A DNA stretch of 64,000 bases from Flavobacterium sp. Root420 (GTDB taxonomy: Bacteria; Bacteroidota; Bacteroidia; Flavobacteriales; Flavobacteriaceae), in contig NZ_LMEF01000031.1 in NCBI RefSeq assembly GCF_001427905.1, forward strand, positions 62,001-126,000. Reading direction: 5' to 3'. The notes below the pieces were generated by a model. That model did not search any database, was not told where the DNA came from, and worked only from the letters and a program-made list of their open reading frames with translations. The position numbers and the translations under genes were made by a program. Of the stretch, positions 34,189 through 43,174 are shown piece after piece. Each line of letters opens with the position of its first letter. The first letter of the stretch is position 1.

Positions 34189-35159
34189 ATGTTTAATTTT
34201 GCGATAAAGGTATTCTTTTCTTTCCTGCAGCTCAATTCATGTTTTAAACCATATACTTCAAGACGTCTTTTTAGGTTTTCGATTCCAATTCCGGTGCCCG
34301 AAAGTCTTGAACCCGACTCTAAATAATTGTTCTTTAGGGTAAACGATAAATGTCGGGATTTTACTTTTAAATCCATTAAAATAAAAGGTTCGGCAGTTTC
34401 GCCAGAAAATTTAACTGCATTCTCAACCAAAGGCAAAAAGAACAAGGGCGGAATATCAATGCTGTCAAAATTGCCTTCAAAATTTTGGGTTATGGTTAGT
34501 CTTTCATTTCTAAAAGTATAATATTCCATATACTTTTTTATAAACGCAATTTCTTCATCCAGTAAAACATAATCTTTTTTGGTAGCTTCGATTTGGTAAC
34601 GAAGCATATCTGAAAGATTCAAAATTCTGTCCGGAACTTTATCCGGTTCAGTCAGAGATTCTCCATATAAATTATTCATCGCATTCAGCAAAAAATGTGG
34701 GTTAAGCTGTTGTTTTAAAAACAAAAGTTCTGACTTGAAATTCATAATGTCTTTATCTGTATCCATGATTTTTTTAGTAATCACAACATGAATAAAATAA
34801 AAAAACATTCCATTGATGATCAGCGATAATACTTGCAGTGTTTTGAAGTTTCCTAAACCCACAAGAGGGAAAAACCAATTCATAAAAAAGTAAAAACCTG
34901 TCCAGTAAGTAGCAAAAAGAACAAAGAATATTTTAACCTTTTTTTTGAATAAGAACCGTTTTATGATTAAAAGATTGAAAATAGTAATCCATACAATACA
35001 AGGAAAATAGCCAACAGTAATTTTACTGATCATGTACGGCCAGCTGTGGCCGTCTAATCGTATTTCGTCGTACACGCAGGCGAAAATCACCAAAAATATG
35101 AAAGTGTGTACGATAAGGTTCCTGAGGAAAAAATTCTGGTAAACTTTAAGCATTTTCAT
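34158..35159 (-). CDS. LytS-type sensor histidine kinase
   Basis: A 333-residue membrane kinase with four hydrophobic segments (about 13-30, 44-66, 78-98, 108-127) and no large periplasmic sensor. The His_kinase domain has the phosphoacceptor His155 in QQLNPHFLLNAMNNL, the N box PLVENAVKF and the G box GTGIGIENLKRRLE. Partner of the adjacent LytTR regulator. A -7 box TAATTTTG lies only four bases before the ATG, suggesting a leaderless or nearly leaderless transcript. Confidence 0.93.
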   Translation of the reverse strand: MKMLKVYQNFFLRNLIVHTFIFLVIFACVYDEIRLDGHSWPYMISKITVGYFPCIVWITIFNLLIIKRFLFKKKVKIFFVLFATYWTGFYFFMNWFFPLVGLGNFKTLQVLSLIINGMFFYFIHVVITKKIMDTDKDIMNFKSELLFLKQQLNPHFLLNAMNNLYGESLTEPDKVPDRILNLSDMLRYQIEATKKDYVLLDEEIAFIKKYMEYYTFRNERLTITQNFEGNFDSIDIPPLFFLPLVENAVKFSGETAEPFILMDLKVKSRHLSFTLKNNYLESGSRLSGTGIGIENLKRRLEVYGLKHELSCRKEKNTFIAKLNIWHLPTAVLS

Positions 35160-35163
35160 GACG

Positions 35164-35171
35164 CAAAATTA
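35164..35171 (-). promoter_or_regulatory. -7 element TAATTTTG next to the kinase start
   Basis: A perfect TAnnTTTG on the - strand, 4 bases from the ATG (35157-35159). Transcription would start at or very near the A of the start codon. No TTG at the normal distance. Confidence 0.45.
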
Positions 35172-35420
35172 GGGTTAATATTATAGTTTCTACCTCTTTA
35201 GATATAAAAATTATACGAACGCCATTGGTATAAATCTTACGCCGTTTGTATAATTATACTATTATAAAAGAGGCTTGTCAATTACATTTGTTTCAGGTTT
35301 CGATCATTAATCATAATATGTTATGACTATATCGTAAATACAGAGATATTTTAGGTTAGGAATATCACAATACTTTATAATCGAAATTCATGATTTTATT
35401 ATAATTTAAAATAAATAATT

Positions 35421-35633
35421 ATGACAGTTGAGGTTTTTAAAACAAATGTCCAGAAAGAGGCAGATAAAAATCATGTTATCGCCGTTATTCAAAGGCAGTT
35501 TCCAACGTATAAAATCAATTTTGACTTAGAAGACTGCGATAAAATATTAAGGGTCGAAGGTGCACAACTTGAGCCTAAAAACATCATAGATTATGTAAAT
35601 ACTCTGGGATATATTTGTGTGGCATTAGAATAA
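35421..35633 (+). CDS. Small HMA-like protein lacking the metal-binding CxxC
   Basis: A 70-residue protein with the beta-alpha-beta-beta-alpha-beta pattern of heavy-metal-associated domains: VEVFKTNV, DKNHVIAVIQRQFP, YKINFDLEDCDKILRVEG, PKNIIDYVNTLGYICVALE. The usual CxxC in the first loop is replaced by QKEADKN, so copper binding in the normal way is unlikely. This type is common in Bacteroidota and uncharacterised. Confidence 0.75.
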   Translation: MTVEVFKTNVQKEADKNHVIAVIQRQFPTYKINFDLEDCDKILRVEGAQLEPKNIIDYVNTLGYICVALE

Positions 35634-35851
35634 AAAAAATAGTTTTAAGTAGAAAAAAGGGTAAAAACACCCGTTTTTTTCTATTTGATTATCAATAATT
35701 TTGGCGAAATAATTTCTTCGTAAAACCTTTATATTAACTCATCATGATAAGTTTCATTCTTTCGCTATTAGTATTTTTATTGAATCAGCTTATTAAAAGG
35801 CTTCATTATTAAATAGACTATTTTTTATCTTTTTTCCATAAGAAAGGTTTC

Positions 35852-35883
35852 TTGGCTTTATGCGCATTATTTTTTTAAATTTG
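35852..35883 (+). promoter_or_regulatory. Promoter of the SulP transporter gene
   Basis: TTG (35852-35854), 21 bases, then TAAATTTG (35876-35883). The ATG at 35890 is only six bases beyond, so the mRNA should be leaderless or nearly so. This also excludes the in-frame ATG at 35860 as start. Confidence 0.7.
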
Positions 35884-35889
35884 CGACTT

Positions 35890-37419
35890 ATGAAAAAAGC
35901 TTTCCAACTCTTCGACTTTACCCAAAAAGTCAATTACAAAAACGAAATTTTAGCCGGTTTAACAGTTGCCATGACTATGATTCCTGAATCGCTGTCGTTT
36001 GCTATTTTGGCTGGTTTTCCGCCTTTGGTGGGTTTGTATGCCGCTTTTATTGCGGGTTTGGTAACGGCTATTTTTGGAGGAAGACCCGGAATGATTTCTG
36101 GCGGGGCAGGAGCAACCGTGATTGTTTTAATCGCCTTGATGAAATCGCACGGCATAGAATATGTTTTTGCTGCTGTCGCATTGGGTGGTGTAGTACAAAT
36201 TTGTATTGGGCTTTTTAAACTCGGAAAATTTATTCGGCTAGTGCCACAGCCTGTTATGTTTGGTTTTGTAAACGGTTTGGCGGTGGTGATTTTCATGTCG
36301 CAATTAGAACAGTTTAAGACCATGGTAAACGGACAAGTGTCGTGGTTGCAGGAAACGCCCTTGTATATAATGTTAGGTTTGGTGGCGTTGACCATTGGTA
36401 TTGTTTTGCTTTTTCCTAAAATAACCAAAACAGTTCCGGCTTCTTTGGTAGCGATTATGGTGGTTTTTGCAATTGTACTTATCTTTAATATTGATACCAA
36501 AACAGTTCAGGATATCGCTTCTGTTCAGGGCGGTTTTCCACCCTTTCATATTCCGAATATTCCTTTGTCTTTTGAGACTTTCAAAGTCATTTTCCCTTAC
36601 GCTGTTATCGTTGCTGCAGTGGGTTTGACCGAAGGTTTGTTAACCCTAAATCTTGTAGATGAAATTACCGGAACACGCGGAAACAGCAATCGCGAATGCA
36701 TTGCACAGGGAAGTTCGAATATCTTAAACGGTTTCTTCTTCGGAATGGGAGGCTGCCCAATGATCGCACAGACTTTGGTGAATCTTGGTGCCGGTTCAAG
36801 AGCCAGACTTTCAGGAATTATTGCTGCCTTGACTATTTTAGTAATCATTCTTTTTGGAGCGCCTGTAATCGGGAAATTACCTATGGCAGCTTTAGTAGGG
36901 GTGATGATGATGGTAGCTATTACAACTTTTGAATGGGCGAGTTTTAAGGTCATTAATAAAATGCCAAAACACGATATTTTCGTTGGAATTTTAGTGGCTC
37001 TAGTTACTATTTTACTTCACAACTTGGCTTTGGCCGTATTGATTGGTGTAATAATTTCAGCTTTGGTTTTTGCCTGGGAAAGCGCCAAAAGAATCCGCGG
37101 CAGAAATTTTATCGACGAAAACGGAATCAAACATTATGAAATTTACGGTCCGTTATTTTTTGGTTCGATTGCAGTTTTTATGGAAAAATTCGACATACAA
37201 AACGACCCCAATCATGTGATTATAGACTTCAAAGAAAGTCGCGTCGCCGATATGTCAGCCATCGAAGCCTTGAATAATTTGACGAAGAAATACAATCAGC
37301 TTAATAAAGTTGTCGAGCTCAAACACCTAAGCGAAGATTGCAGAACATTACTTAAAAATGCTGAAGCGGTTATAAATGTCAATGTAATTGAAGATCCAAC
37401 GTATAAGGTTGTTTTATAA
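35890..37419 (+). CDS. SulP-family inorganic anion transporter
   Basis: Polytopic inner membrane protein of 509 residues. N-terminal transport part with TVAMTMIPESLSFAILAGFPPLVGLYAAF and GGRPGMISGGAGATV, the SulP signatures, then about ten to twelve hydrophobic segments; a middle NGFFFGMGGCPMIAQTLVN block; and a C-terminal cytosolic STAS domain (about 420-509) with IIDFKESRVADMSAIEAL. The family carries sulfate, bicarbonate or related anions; the substrate cannot be told. The start is fixed by the promoter just upstream. Confidence 0.93.
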   Translation: MKKAFQLFDFTQKVNYKNEILAGLTVAMTMIPESLSFAILAGFPPLVGLYAAFIAGLVTAIFGGRPGMISGGAGATVIVLIALMKSHGIEYVFAAVALGGVVQICIGLFKLGKFIRLVPQPVMFGFVNGLAVVIFMSQLEQFKTMVNGQVSWLQETPLYIMLGLVALTIGIVLLFPKITKTVPASLVAIMVVFAIVLIFNIDTKTVQDIASVQGGFPPFHIPNIPLSFETFKVIFPYAVIVAAVGLTEGLLTLNLVDEITGTRGNSNRECIAQGSSNILNGFFFGMGGCPMIAQTLVNLGAGSRARLSGIIAALTILVIILFGAPVIGKLPMAALVGVMMMVAITTFEWASFKVINKMPKHDIFVGILVALVTILLHNLALAVLIGVIISALVFAWESAKRIRGRNFIDENGIKHYEIYGPLFFGSIAVFMEKFDIQNDPNHVIIDFKESRVADMSAIEALNNLTKKYNQLNKVVELKHLSEDCRTLLKNAEAVINVNVIEDPTYKVVL

Positions 37420-37429
37420 TGTGGCAATG

Positions 37430-37516
37430 TGCCAATTAGATAATTAGATAATGATATTCGCAATCTATAGAATTTTCTAATTAAAAATTTTTTCTAATTG
37501 ACACATTATCTAATTT
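37430..37516. repeat. Inverted low-complexity ATTAGATAATG words between convergent genes
   Basis: CCAATTAGATAATTAGATAA at 37431-37450 is answered by CTAATTGACACATTATCTAA at 37494-37513. Similar words (TAATTGACACATTATCT) recur at about 33473-33489, also just behind a - strand gene stop. Possibly a transcript end. Confidence 0.5.
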
Positions 37517-38712
37517 CTAAGCATGCCGCTGACTTCGTTGAAATTACCGTCGACTTCTTCGATTTTTAACCCCAGAATACGTGCTATTAAAGGATAAACC
37601 GAAACGTTTTGAAACGATCCGACTTCTTTATCTACTTTAAATGCCGGGCCTTTTGCGTAGAATATAGCCTGCATGTCCTTTCTTCGATTGTCGTAACCGT
37701 GTGTTCCGCCTTTTACATTTTGTGTTTTGCTGTTTACCAGACTGTATCCTTTTTTGGCCTCAATAACAAAATCATGCACACGCGGATTTGTTCCGTAATG
37801 CAATCTCTTTGGAACTTCGGCTGATCTCCAGAATTTAATATGGGGCACTTTTTTTAAGGCCTTTGCGATAGAATCCTGAAATCCGGGTTTTGCCTGAAGG
37901 CTCATAATCGGGTTAATTACAGCCTTGTAACCTAACCATTCCGGTTTTATGTAATCTAAAACAGCTACTTTTTTGTCATTGCTGATGTCGGCCATTCCGT
38001 GATCTGAGACAATGATTAAATTGATTTGTTTTCCAATGGTTAATTGATCTAGTTTTGAAGTTAATTGCCCCATAACCGAATCCATTTTGATGACCATTTT
38101 TTCATTCTCAGGTGAAAGCGGACCAAAGTTATGTCCCGTATGATCTGGTTCATCAAAATATAAGGTAATCAAATGCGGACGTTGTTTCTCCGGAAGTTTC
38201 AACCATTTTATAACGGTATCAATTCGGGTTTCGTAGGGAACTTTATCATCATAATTTTTGTAAATACCCGGTCTTTTTTTATCTGTATCTGATCCCGGCC
38301 AAAAGAAAGAAGCGGTTTTTACGCCCTGTTGTTCGGCTACATTCCAAATCGGATTTCCGCCATAAAATCTCGAATCATTTTTAGCATTTGTTGACAATGA
38401 AAAAGATTCATTTAAAGCACTATCATAAAAAACATTATTGATAATCCCATGATGATCGGGATAAAGTCCGGTCACGATCGCATAATGATTCGGGAAAGTT
38501 TTGCTAGGGTAGGAAGGTCGCATTGATTTGGCATGCACGCCTTCTTTGGCAATTCTGTTGAGGTTTTGAAGCTTGAAATGTTTCGCATAATCCCAACGAA
38601 ACCCATCCATAGAAACCAAAACGACATAAGTGTCTTTATTGGATTGGGAATAGGAAAAAGTGGTAAGAAGTAAGAAGGTAAAAGATAAGATTTGAGTGAT
38701 GAATTTTCTCAT
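37510..38712 (-). CDS. Ectonucleotide pyrophosphatase/phosphodiesterase-like protein
   Basis: An exported (signal peptide about 1-22) 400-residue member of the alkaline phosphatase superfamily. The metal site is seen in VLVSMDGFRWDY (Asp36) and the nucleophile Thr72 in YPSKTFPNHYAIVTGLYP. Further ligands appear in YFDEPDHTGHNFGP (Asp and His) and SDHGM, and the last His in GTHGYDNR. These are the NPP ligands. It hydrolyses phosphodiester or pyrophosphate bonds of nucleotides or other substrates in the periplasm. A -7 box TATCTTTG is at 38734-38741. Confidence 0.93.
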   Translation of the reverse strand: MRKFITQILSFTFLLLTTFSYSQSNKDTYVVLVSMDGFRWDYAKHFKLQNLNRIAKEGVHAKSMRPSYPSKTFPNHYAIVTGLYPDHHGIINNVFYDSALNESFSLSTNAKNDSRFYGGNPIWNVAEQQGVKTASFFWPGSDTDKKRPGIYKNYDDKVPYETRIDTVIKWLKLPEKQRPHLITLYFDEPDHTGHNFGPLSPENEKMVIKMDSVMGQLTSKLDQLTIGKQINLIIVSDHGMADISNDKKVAVLDYIKPEWLGYKAVINPIMSLQAKPGFQDSIAKALKKVPHIKFWRSAEVPKRLHYGTNPRVHDFVIEAKKGYSLVNSKTQNVKGGTHGYDNRRKDMQAIFYAKGPAFKVDKEVGSFQNVSVYPLIARILGLKIEEVDGNFNEVSGMLRN

Positions 38713-38733
38713 TGTACAATTTTAATAGAACCG

Positions 38734-38741
38734 CAAAGATA
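38734..38741 (-). promoter_or_regulatory. -7 element TATCTTTG
   Basis: A perfect TAnnTTTG on the - strand 21 bases before the phosphodiesterase ATG; -33 half not recognised. Confidence 0.5.
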
Positions 38742-38865
38742 CCGATAACCTATTTTTAAAAGAAAAAGAGAATGTTAAGTTTGCCACGAATTTCACAAAT
38801 TTCCACGAATACTTTGCTTAATCTATGAAAAAAATTAGTGGAAATAGTGTAATTTGGGGCAAAAA

Positions 38866-38898
38866 AAAACGCCGGATAGAAACTCTATCCGGCGTTTT
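38866..38898. terminator. Terminator after groL
   Basis: AAAACGCCGGATAGA (38866-38880) pairs perfectly with TCTATCCGGCGTTTT (38884-38898), with an A run that becomes a T tail on the - strand. It ends the long - strand cluster. Confidence 0.92.
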
Positions 38899-38920
38899 AA
38901 ATTATAAGAAGTTAGAACGA

Positions 38921-40549
38921 TTACATCATTCCTGGCATACCGCCACCCATTGGCATTCCGCCAGCGCTTTCTTCTTTAATATCAATTAATGCACACTCTG
39001 TAGTTAAGATCATTCCGGCAACAGAAGCAGCATTTTCTAATGCTACACGAGTTACTTTTTTAGGATCGATAATTCCTGCTTTAAGCATGTCTACATATTC
39101 GTCAGTTTTAGCGTTGTATCCGAAATCACCAGAACCTTCACCCACTTTTGCTACTACTACAGAACCTTCAAGACCTGCATTTTCAACAATAGTTCTTAAT
39201 GGAGATTCAACAGCGCGAGAAACAATCTGGATTCCTGTTGCTTCGTCAGCGTTGTCAGCTTTGATTCCTGCTAATGCAGCTTTTGCTCTTAGTAAAGCAA
39301 CACCACCACCAGCAACAATTCCTTCTTCAACAGCAGCACGAGTAGCGTGTAACGCATCATCAACCCTGTCTTTTTTCTCTTTCATTTCCACTTCAGAAGC
39401 AGCACCAACATAAAGAACAGCAACACCACCAGCTAATTTAGCCAAACGTTCCTGCAATTTTTCTTTATCATAATCAGATGTTGTAGTTTCCATCTGAGCT
39501 TTAATTTGGTTTACTCTGTTTTTGATGATATCAGCTTCACCAGCACCACTTACAATTGTAGTGTTGTCTTTGTCGATAGAAACTTTTTTTGCAGTTCCTA
39601 ACATTTCGATAGTAGTGTTTTCTAATGTATATCCTCTTTCTTCAGAGATTACAGTTCCACCAGTTAAGATTGCGATATCTTCTAACATTGCTTTTCTTCT
39701 GTCTCCAAAACCAGGAGCTTTTACAGCAGCAATTTTAAGAGCACCTCTTAATTTGTTTACTACCAAAGTAGATAAAGCTTCACCATCAACATCTTCAGCA
39801 ATAATCAATAATGGTTTTCCTGATTGTGCAACTGGCTCTAAAACTGGTAATAATTCTTTTAAAGAAGAAACTTTTTTGTCGTATAATAAGATGTATGGAG
39901 AGTCTAGTTCCACTTCCATTTTCTCCGGGTTTGTTACGAAGTAAGGAGAAAGATATCCTCTGTCAAACTGCATACCTTCCACAACATCCACAAAAGTGTC
40001 AGTTCCTTTAGCTTCTTCAACAGTGATAACACCTTCTTTTCCTACTTTAGCAAAAGCAGTAGCAATTAGCTCTCCAATCACTTCGTCGTTATTTGCAGAG
40101 ATAGAAGCAATTTGTTTGATCTTGTCAGAATCGCTTCCAACCACTTTAGCTTGTTTTGCAAGGTCAGCAACGATAGCTTCAACAGCTTTATCGATACCAC
40201 GTTTCAAATCCATTGGATTTGCACCTGCAGCAACGTTTTTCAAACCTTCTTTAACGATTGCCTGAGCTAAAACTGTAGCAGTTGTAGTCCCGTCACCCGC
40301 TAAATCATTAGTTTTAGAAGCAACTTCTTTAACCATTTGCGCGCCCATGTTTTCTAATGGGTCTTTTAATTCGATTTCTTTTGCAACAGAAACACCATCT
40401 TTAGTAACGGTTGGTCCACCAAATGATTTTCCGATAATTACATTACGACCTTTTGGTCCAAGAGTTACTTTTACAGCATTTGCTAATGCATCAACACCAC
40501 GTTTTAATCCGTCACGTGCTTCAATATCAAATTTTATATCTTTTGCCAT
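38921..40549 (-). CDS. groL: 60-kDa chaperonin GroEL
   Basis: 542-residue ATP-dependent folding chaperone that forms the double ring with GroES as lid. N-terminal DIKFDIEARDGLKRGVDALANAVKVTLGPKGRNV, the ATP-site block AGDGTTTATVLAQ, the apical domain, and the C-terminal GGMPGMM tail are all typical. Transcribed after groS with an 82-base gap and followed by a strong terminator. Confidence 0.98.
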   Translation of the reverse strand: MAKDIKFDIEARDGLKRGVDALANAVKVTLGPKGRNVIIGKSFGGPTVTKDGVSVAKEIELKDPLENMGAQMVKEVASKTNDLAGDGTTTATVLAQAIVKEGLKNVAAGANPMDLKRGIDKAVEAIVADLAKQAKVVGSDSDKIKQIASISANNDEVIGELIATAFAKVGKEGVITVEEAKGTDTFVDVVEGMQFDRGYLSPYFVTNPEKMEVELDSPYILLYDKKVSSLKELLPVLEPVAQSGKPLLIIAEDVDGEALSTLVVNKLRGALKIAAVKAPGFGDRRKAMLEDIAILTGGTVISEERGYTLENTTIEMLGTAKKVSIDKDNTTIVSGAGEADIIKNRVNQIKAQMETTTSDYDKEKLQERLAKLAGGVAVLYVGAASEVEMKEKKDRVDDALHATRAAVEEGIVAGGGVALLRAKAALAGIKADNADEATGIQIVSRAVESPLRTIVENAGLEGSVVVAKVGEGSGDFGYNAKTDEYVDMLKAGIIDPKKVTRVALENAASVAGMILTTECALIDIKEESAGGMPMGGGMPGMM

Positions 40550-40631
40550 TTTTTTATTTAGTTTAAAGTTTTATTTGTTTCAAGTTACCGCAGTCTTACT
40601 TCTTAATACTCGGAACTTAATACTATCATTT

Positions 40632-40907
40632 TTAGATTATCGCTAAGATATCGTCCTCGCGCATAATCAAATAATCAGTTCCTTCAAGTTTTAATTCTGT
40701 TCCTGCATATTTACCATAAAGAACAGTATCGCCAACCTTAACGGTCATAGTGTGATCTTTAGATCCATTTCCTACTGCAACTACAGTTCCTTTTTGTGGT
40801 TTTTCTTTGGCAGTATCTGGAATAAAAATCCCTGACGCAGTTTTAGTCTCAGCTGCTACAGGCTCAATAAGTACGCGGTCTGAAAGCGGTTTAATGTTTA
40901 AAGTCAT
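40632..40907 (-). CDS. groS: 10-kDa co-chaperonin GroES
   Basis: A 91-residue lid subunit of the chaperonin. N-terminal IKPLSDRVLIEPV, the mobile-loop region ETKTASGIFIPDTAKEKPQ, and C-terminal GTDYLIMREDDILAII. No CIRCE operator inverted repeat is seen upstream. The 141-base gap to secG contains a terminator at 41001-41030, so groS-groL likely have their own promoter. Confidence 0.97.
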   Translation of the reverse strand: MTLNIKPLSDRVLIEPVAAETKTASGIFIPDTAKEKPQKGTVVAVGNGSKDHTMTVKVGDTVLYGKYAGTELKLEGTDYLIMREDDILAII

Positions 40908-41000
40908 GATTTTATATTATTATTAGTTATACGTTTTTTAATGTTCAAAGAACTTTCAGAAATTGTGCCATGCTCTAAAAACTGACATTTTTTCCTAAAA

Positions 41001-41030
41001 AAAATGCCAGCTTTGACAGGCTGGCATTTT
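41001..41030. terminator. Terminator between secG and groS
   Basis: AAAATGCCAGC (41001-41011) pairs with GCTGGCATTTT (41020-41030). On the - strand it follows secG and separates it from groES. Confidence 0.85.
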
Positions 41031-41048
41031 ATATTTATTTTAAAAATA

Positions 41049-41390
41049 TTATTTCGCTGCTGGTGTTGCCGGAGCAGGAGTTTGTTGAACTGGTGCTGCT
41101 GGTGTTGTAGTTGCAGGAGCTTCAGTTTTTTCAATAAGTTTAGAATCAGTATCACTTAACGATCCTGTGAAACTTAAGCTTGAAAGCAAAATTAAAGCAA
41201 TCAAAATAGTAGCTAATGTCCAGGTACTTTTATCTAAAAAGTCAGTTGTTTTTTGTACTCCACCTAACATTTGAGTTCCGCTGATAGTAGACGATAATCC
41301 GCCTCCTTTAGGGTTTTGAACCATGATTACTACGATCAATAGAAAACAAACTATTGTGATTAAAACTAAAAAAATTGAAAATGTGCTCAT
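41049..41390 (-). CDS. secG: Preprotein translocase subunit SecG
   Basis: A 113-residue inner membrane protein: a first hydrophobic helix (about 4-24), the SecG signature MVQNPKGGGLSSTISG, a second helix (about 56-76), and an Ala/Pro/Thr-rich C-terminal tail (TTTPAAPVQQTPAPATPAAK) longer than in E. coli. SecG assists SecYE in protein export. It starts 3 bases behind the stop of the upstream gene and is co-transcribed with it. Confidence 0.93.
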   Translation of the reverse strand: MSTFSIFLVLITIVCFLLIVVIMVQNPKGGGLSSTISGTQMLGGVQKTTDFLDKSTWTLATILIALILLSSLSFTGSLSDTDSKLIEKTEAPATTTPAAPVQQTPAPATPAAK

Positions 41391-41393
41391 TGC

Positions 41394-43082
41394 TTAATTA
41401 TTATTGTTATTTTGTTGTAAAATCTTAATATCCGAAATACGGTCTGCAAAGAAACTAATTTTTTCTGGATATTTCAAAATTAATATTTCATATGCTTGTA
41501 TGGCTTTTGTATATTTTTTTTGTTCCAAATATACCCGAGCCAAAGTTTCAGTCATTAGGTAAGAATTCTCTTCGTTATTACTGTCCAATTGTACCGCTGG
41601 GACTATTGCAGTTTGTTTTATTGGAGAAATTTTTGGGTTTGCTTCAATAAATTTATTGATTATTTCTGCTTTTTTCTTTTTCTCTTCGTCAATTGTTTCA
41701 GGTTTAGCTACCTTTTTGATTGTATTTTCTGCTTTTTGAATTGCTTCTGCTTCTTCCGCAGCATCTTTGCTACGGTCAATAGGTTCTGTTTTAGCTAATT
41801 GAAGCCATTCCTGAAACGAATGTTTTTCATTAGCAGAAAAGTCCAAAGGTTTTCCGATTTCCAGATTTTCTTCTGCCGTTTTTACGGTTTCTGAGACGGC
41901 AATTTCTTTTGGCTCTTCACTTTCTTTTGGTTCTTCAACTACAGGCACTTCTTCAAAAACAACTGTCGAAACTTCTTGTAGCGAATTGTATACTGATTCT
42001 TCAATTGGCTCCACTCTTACATCCGGAATTTCTTCCTCTACAACTTCATCAAAGAAAGTTGGAGTTGGTCCCTTTATAATAGGTGTTGATTCCACAATTG
42101 GAGTTGTTTCAATAATAGGAGCGTCATCAATAGTTGAACTTACTTCTTCAAAAGAATCTAAAGTCGGTTGTTCTATTATAAGATCAATTGGGTTTTCTTC
42201 AACTTGCACGGGTTCTTCAAAAGTAACGGTTGCTGCTTCTTTAAAAGAATCTAAAATAGATTGCTCTGTAACCGAATCAATTGGTCTTTCTTCAATTTTC
42301 GGTTCTTCTCCAAGTTTAGTTGTTATTACTTCTTCAAAGGAATCTAAAGTTGGTATGATTGTATCAATTGGTTTATATTCAATTTTTACTGGCTCTTCAA
42401 AAGTAACGCTTGTCGCTTCTGTAAAAGAATCTAAAGTCGGTTGTTCGATAACCGTATCAATTGGTTTTTCTTCAACTACAGGTTCTTCAAAAGTAACAGT
42501 TGTCGTTTCTGTAAATGAATCTAAAGCTGGCTGTTCGATAACCGTATCAATTGGTTTTTTTTCAACTACAGGTTCTTCAAAAGTAACAGTTATTGGTTCT
42601 GTAAAAGAATCTAAAGCAGGTTGCTCGATAACAGTATCAACTGGTTTTTCTTCCGTTTTTACAGGTTCTTCAAAAGTAACTCCCGTTGCTTCTTTAATAG
42701 AATTTAAAATAGACTGCTCGATTGGGTCGATGCGAACTTCTGCCAGTTTCTTCTTTTCTTCTGCTAAGACAATTTCGCTGTCAAATACAATAATATTTAA
42801 AAGATCCTTAAGCTTTTTGTCATAATATTCACTTTGAATAGAAGTGAAAGCCTCCGAAGTAATAAAATCAAATAAAACTGAGCGATCAGTAGTATGTGCT
42901 GCCGTAACTTTTAATGCATAATTATACTTAAAACTATTTTGATTGTAAAGTCCTTTTAATCGCAATGCGCGTGCACTTTGAAAATATGGAAATTCATTCA
43001 AAACATTACCTAATGCTTCCGCCTGCTTTTCTGTAATAGCATCGGGTTTGTTCATTAAGTATGTATAATCAGTTACGTTCAT
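41394..43082 (-). CDS. Acidic protein with about seven 30-residue repeats
   Basis: A 562-residue protein without signal peptide. After a folded N-terminal part (about 1-115, YTYLMNKPDAITEKQAEALGN) come around seven tandem units of some 30 residues (about 117-330), pattern DTVIEQPxLDSFxExxTVTFEEP, very rich in Glu and Pro. A C-terminal region (about 415-555) ends in a TPR-like helix pair (YLMTETLARVYLEQKKYTKAIQAYEILILKYP). It lies between lptE and secG, so a role in envelope biogenesis is likely but not shown. Confidence 0.75.
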   Translation of the reverse strand: MNVTDYTYLMNKPDAITEKQAEALGNVLNEFPYFQSARALRLKGLYNQNSFKYNYALKVTAAHTTDRSVLFDFITSEAFTSIQSEYYDKKLKDLLNIIVFDSEIVLAEEKKKLAEVRIDPIEQSILNSIKEATGVTFEEPVKTEEKPVDTVIEQPALDSFTEPITVTFEEPVVEKKPIDTVIEQPALDSFTETTTVTFEEPVVEEKPIDTVIEQPTLDSFTEATSVTFEEPVKIEYKPIDTIIPTLDSFEEVITTKLGEEPKIEERPIDSVTEQSILDSFKEAATVTFEEPVQVEENPIDLIIEQPTLDSFEEVSSTIDDAPIIETTPIVESTPIIKGPTPTFFDEVVEEEIPDVRVEPIEESVYNSLQEVSTVVFEEVPVVEEPKESEEPKEIAVSETVKTAEENLEIGKPLDFSANEKHSFQEWLQLAKTEPIDRSKDAAEEAEAIQKAENTIKKVAKPETIDEEKKKKAEIINKFIEANPKISPIKQTAIVPAVQLDSNNEENSYLMTETLARVYLEQKKYTKAIQAYEILILKYPEKISFFADRISDIKILQQNNNNN

Positions 43083-43114
43083 TTTTTGTTGTTTAATCGT
43101 TTATTTGTTTAACT

Positions 43115-43162
43115 GTTTAATCGGAAATGTGTTTGATCGATTTAACGATTAACCGATTAAAC
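43115..43162. repeat. Low-complexity inverted repeat of GTTTAATCGG type
   Basis: GTTTAATCGG (43115-43124) with CCGATTAAAC (43153-43162); surrounding words such as GTTTAATCGTTTATTTG repeat the motif. It fills the spacer between lptE and the following gene. Confidence 0.5.
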
Positions 43163-43174
43163 AAATCAACATTT

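Noticed and set aside
35744..35812. 22-residue hydrophobic frame (MISFILSLLVFLLNQLIKRL) ahead of the SulP gene
   Set aside because: It looks like a small membrane peptide, but there is no promoter box or terminator of its own, and such frames are frequent in AT-rich sequence.
39087..40646. Several + strand frames within groL
   Set aside because: Shadows of the highly biased groL coding sequence.
40956..40970. Sigma-54-like -24/-12 element before groS on the - strand (TGGCAC, 5 bases, CTGA)
   Set aside because: The -12 half lacks the essential GC dinucleotide; with only one half matching, it is probably chance despite the sigma-54 activator gene nearby.
41986..42825. 279-codon + strand frame opposite the acidic repeat protein
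   Set aside because: It is the Ser/Val-rich shadow of the repeats on the other strand; the real gene is in operon order with good family context.
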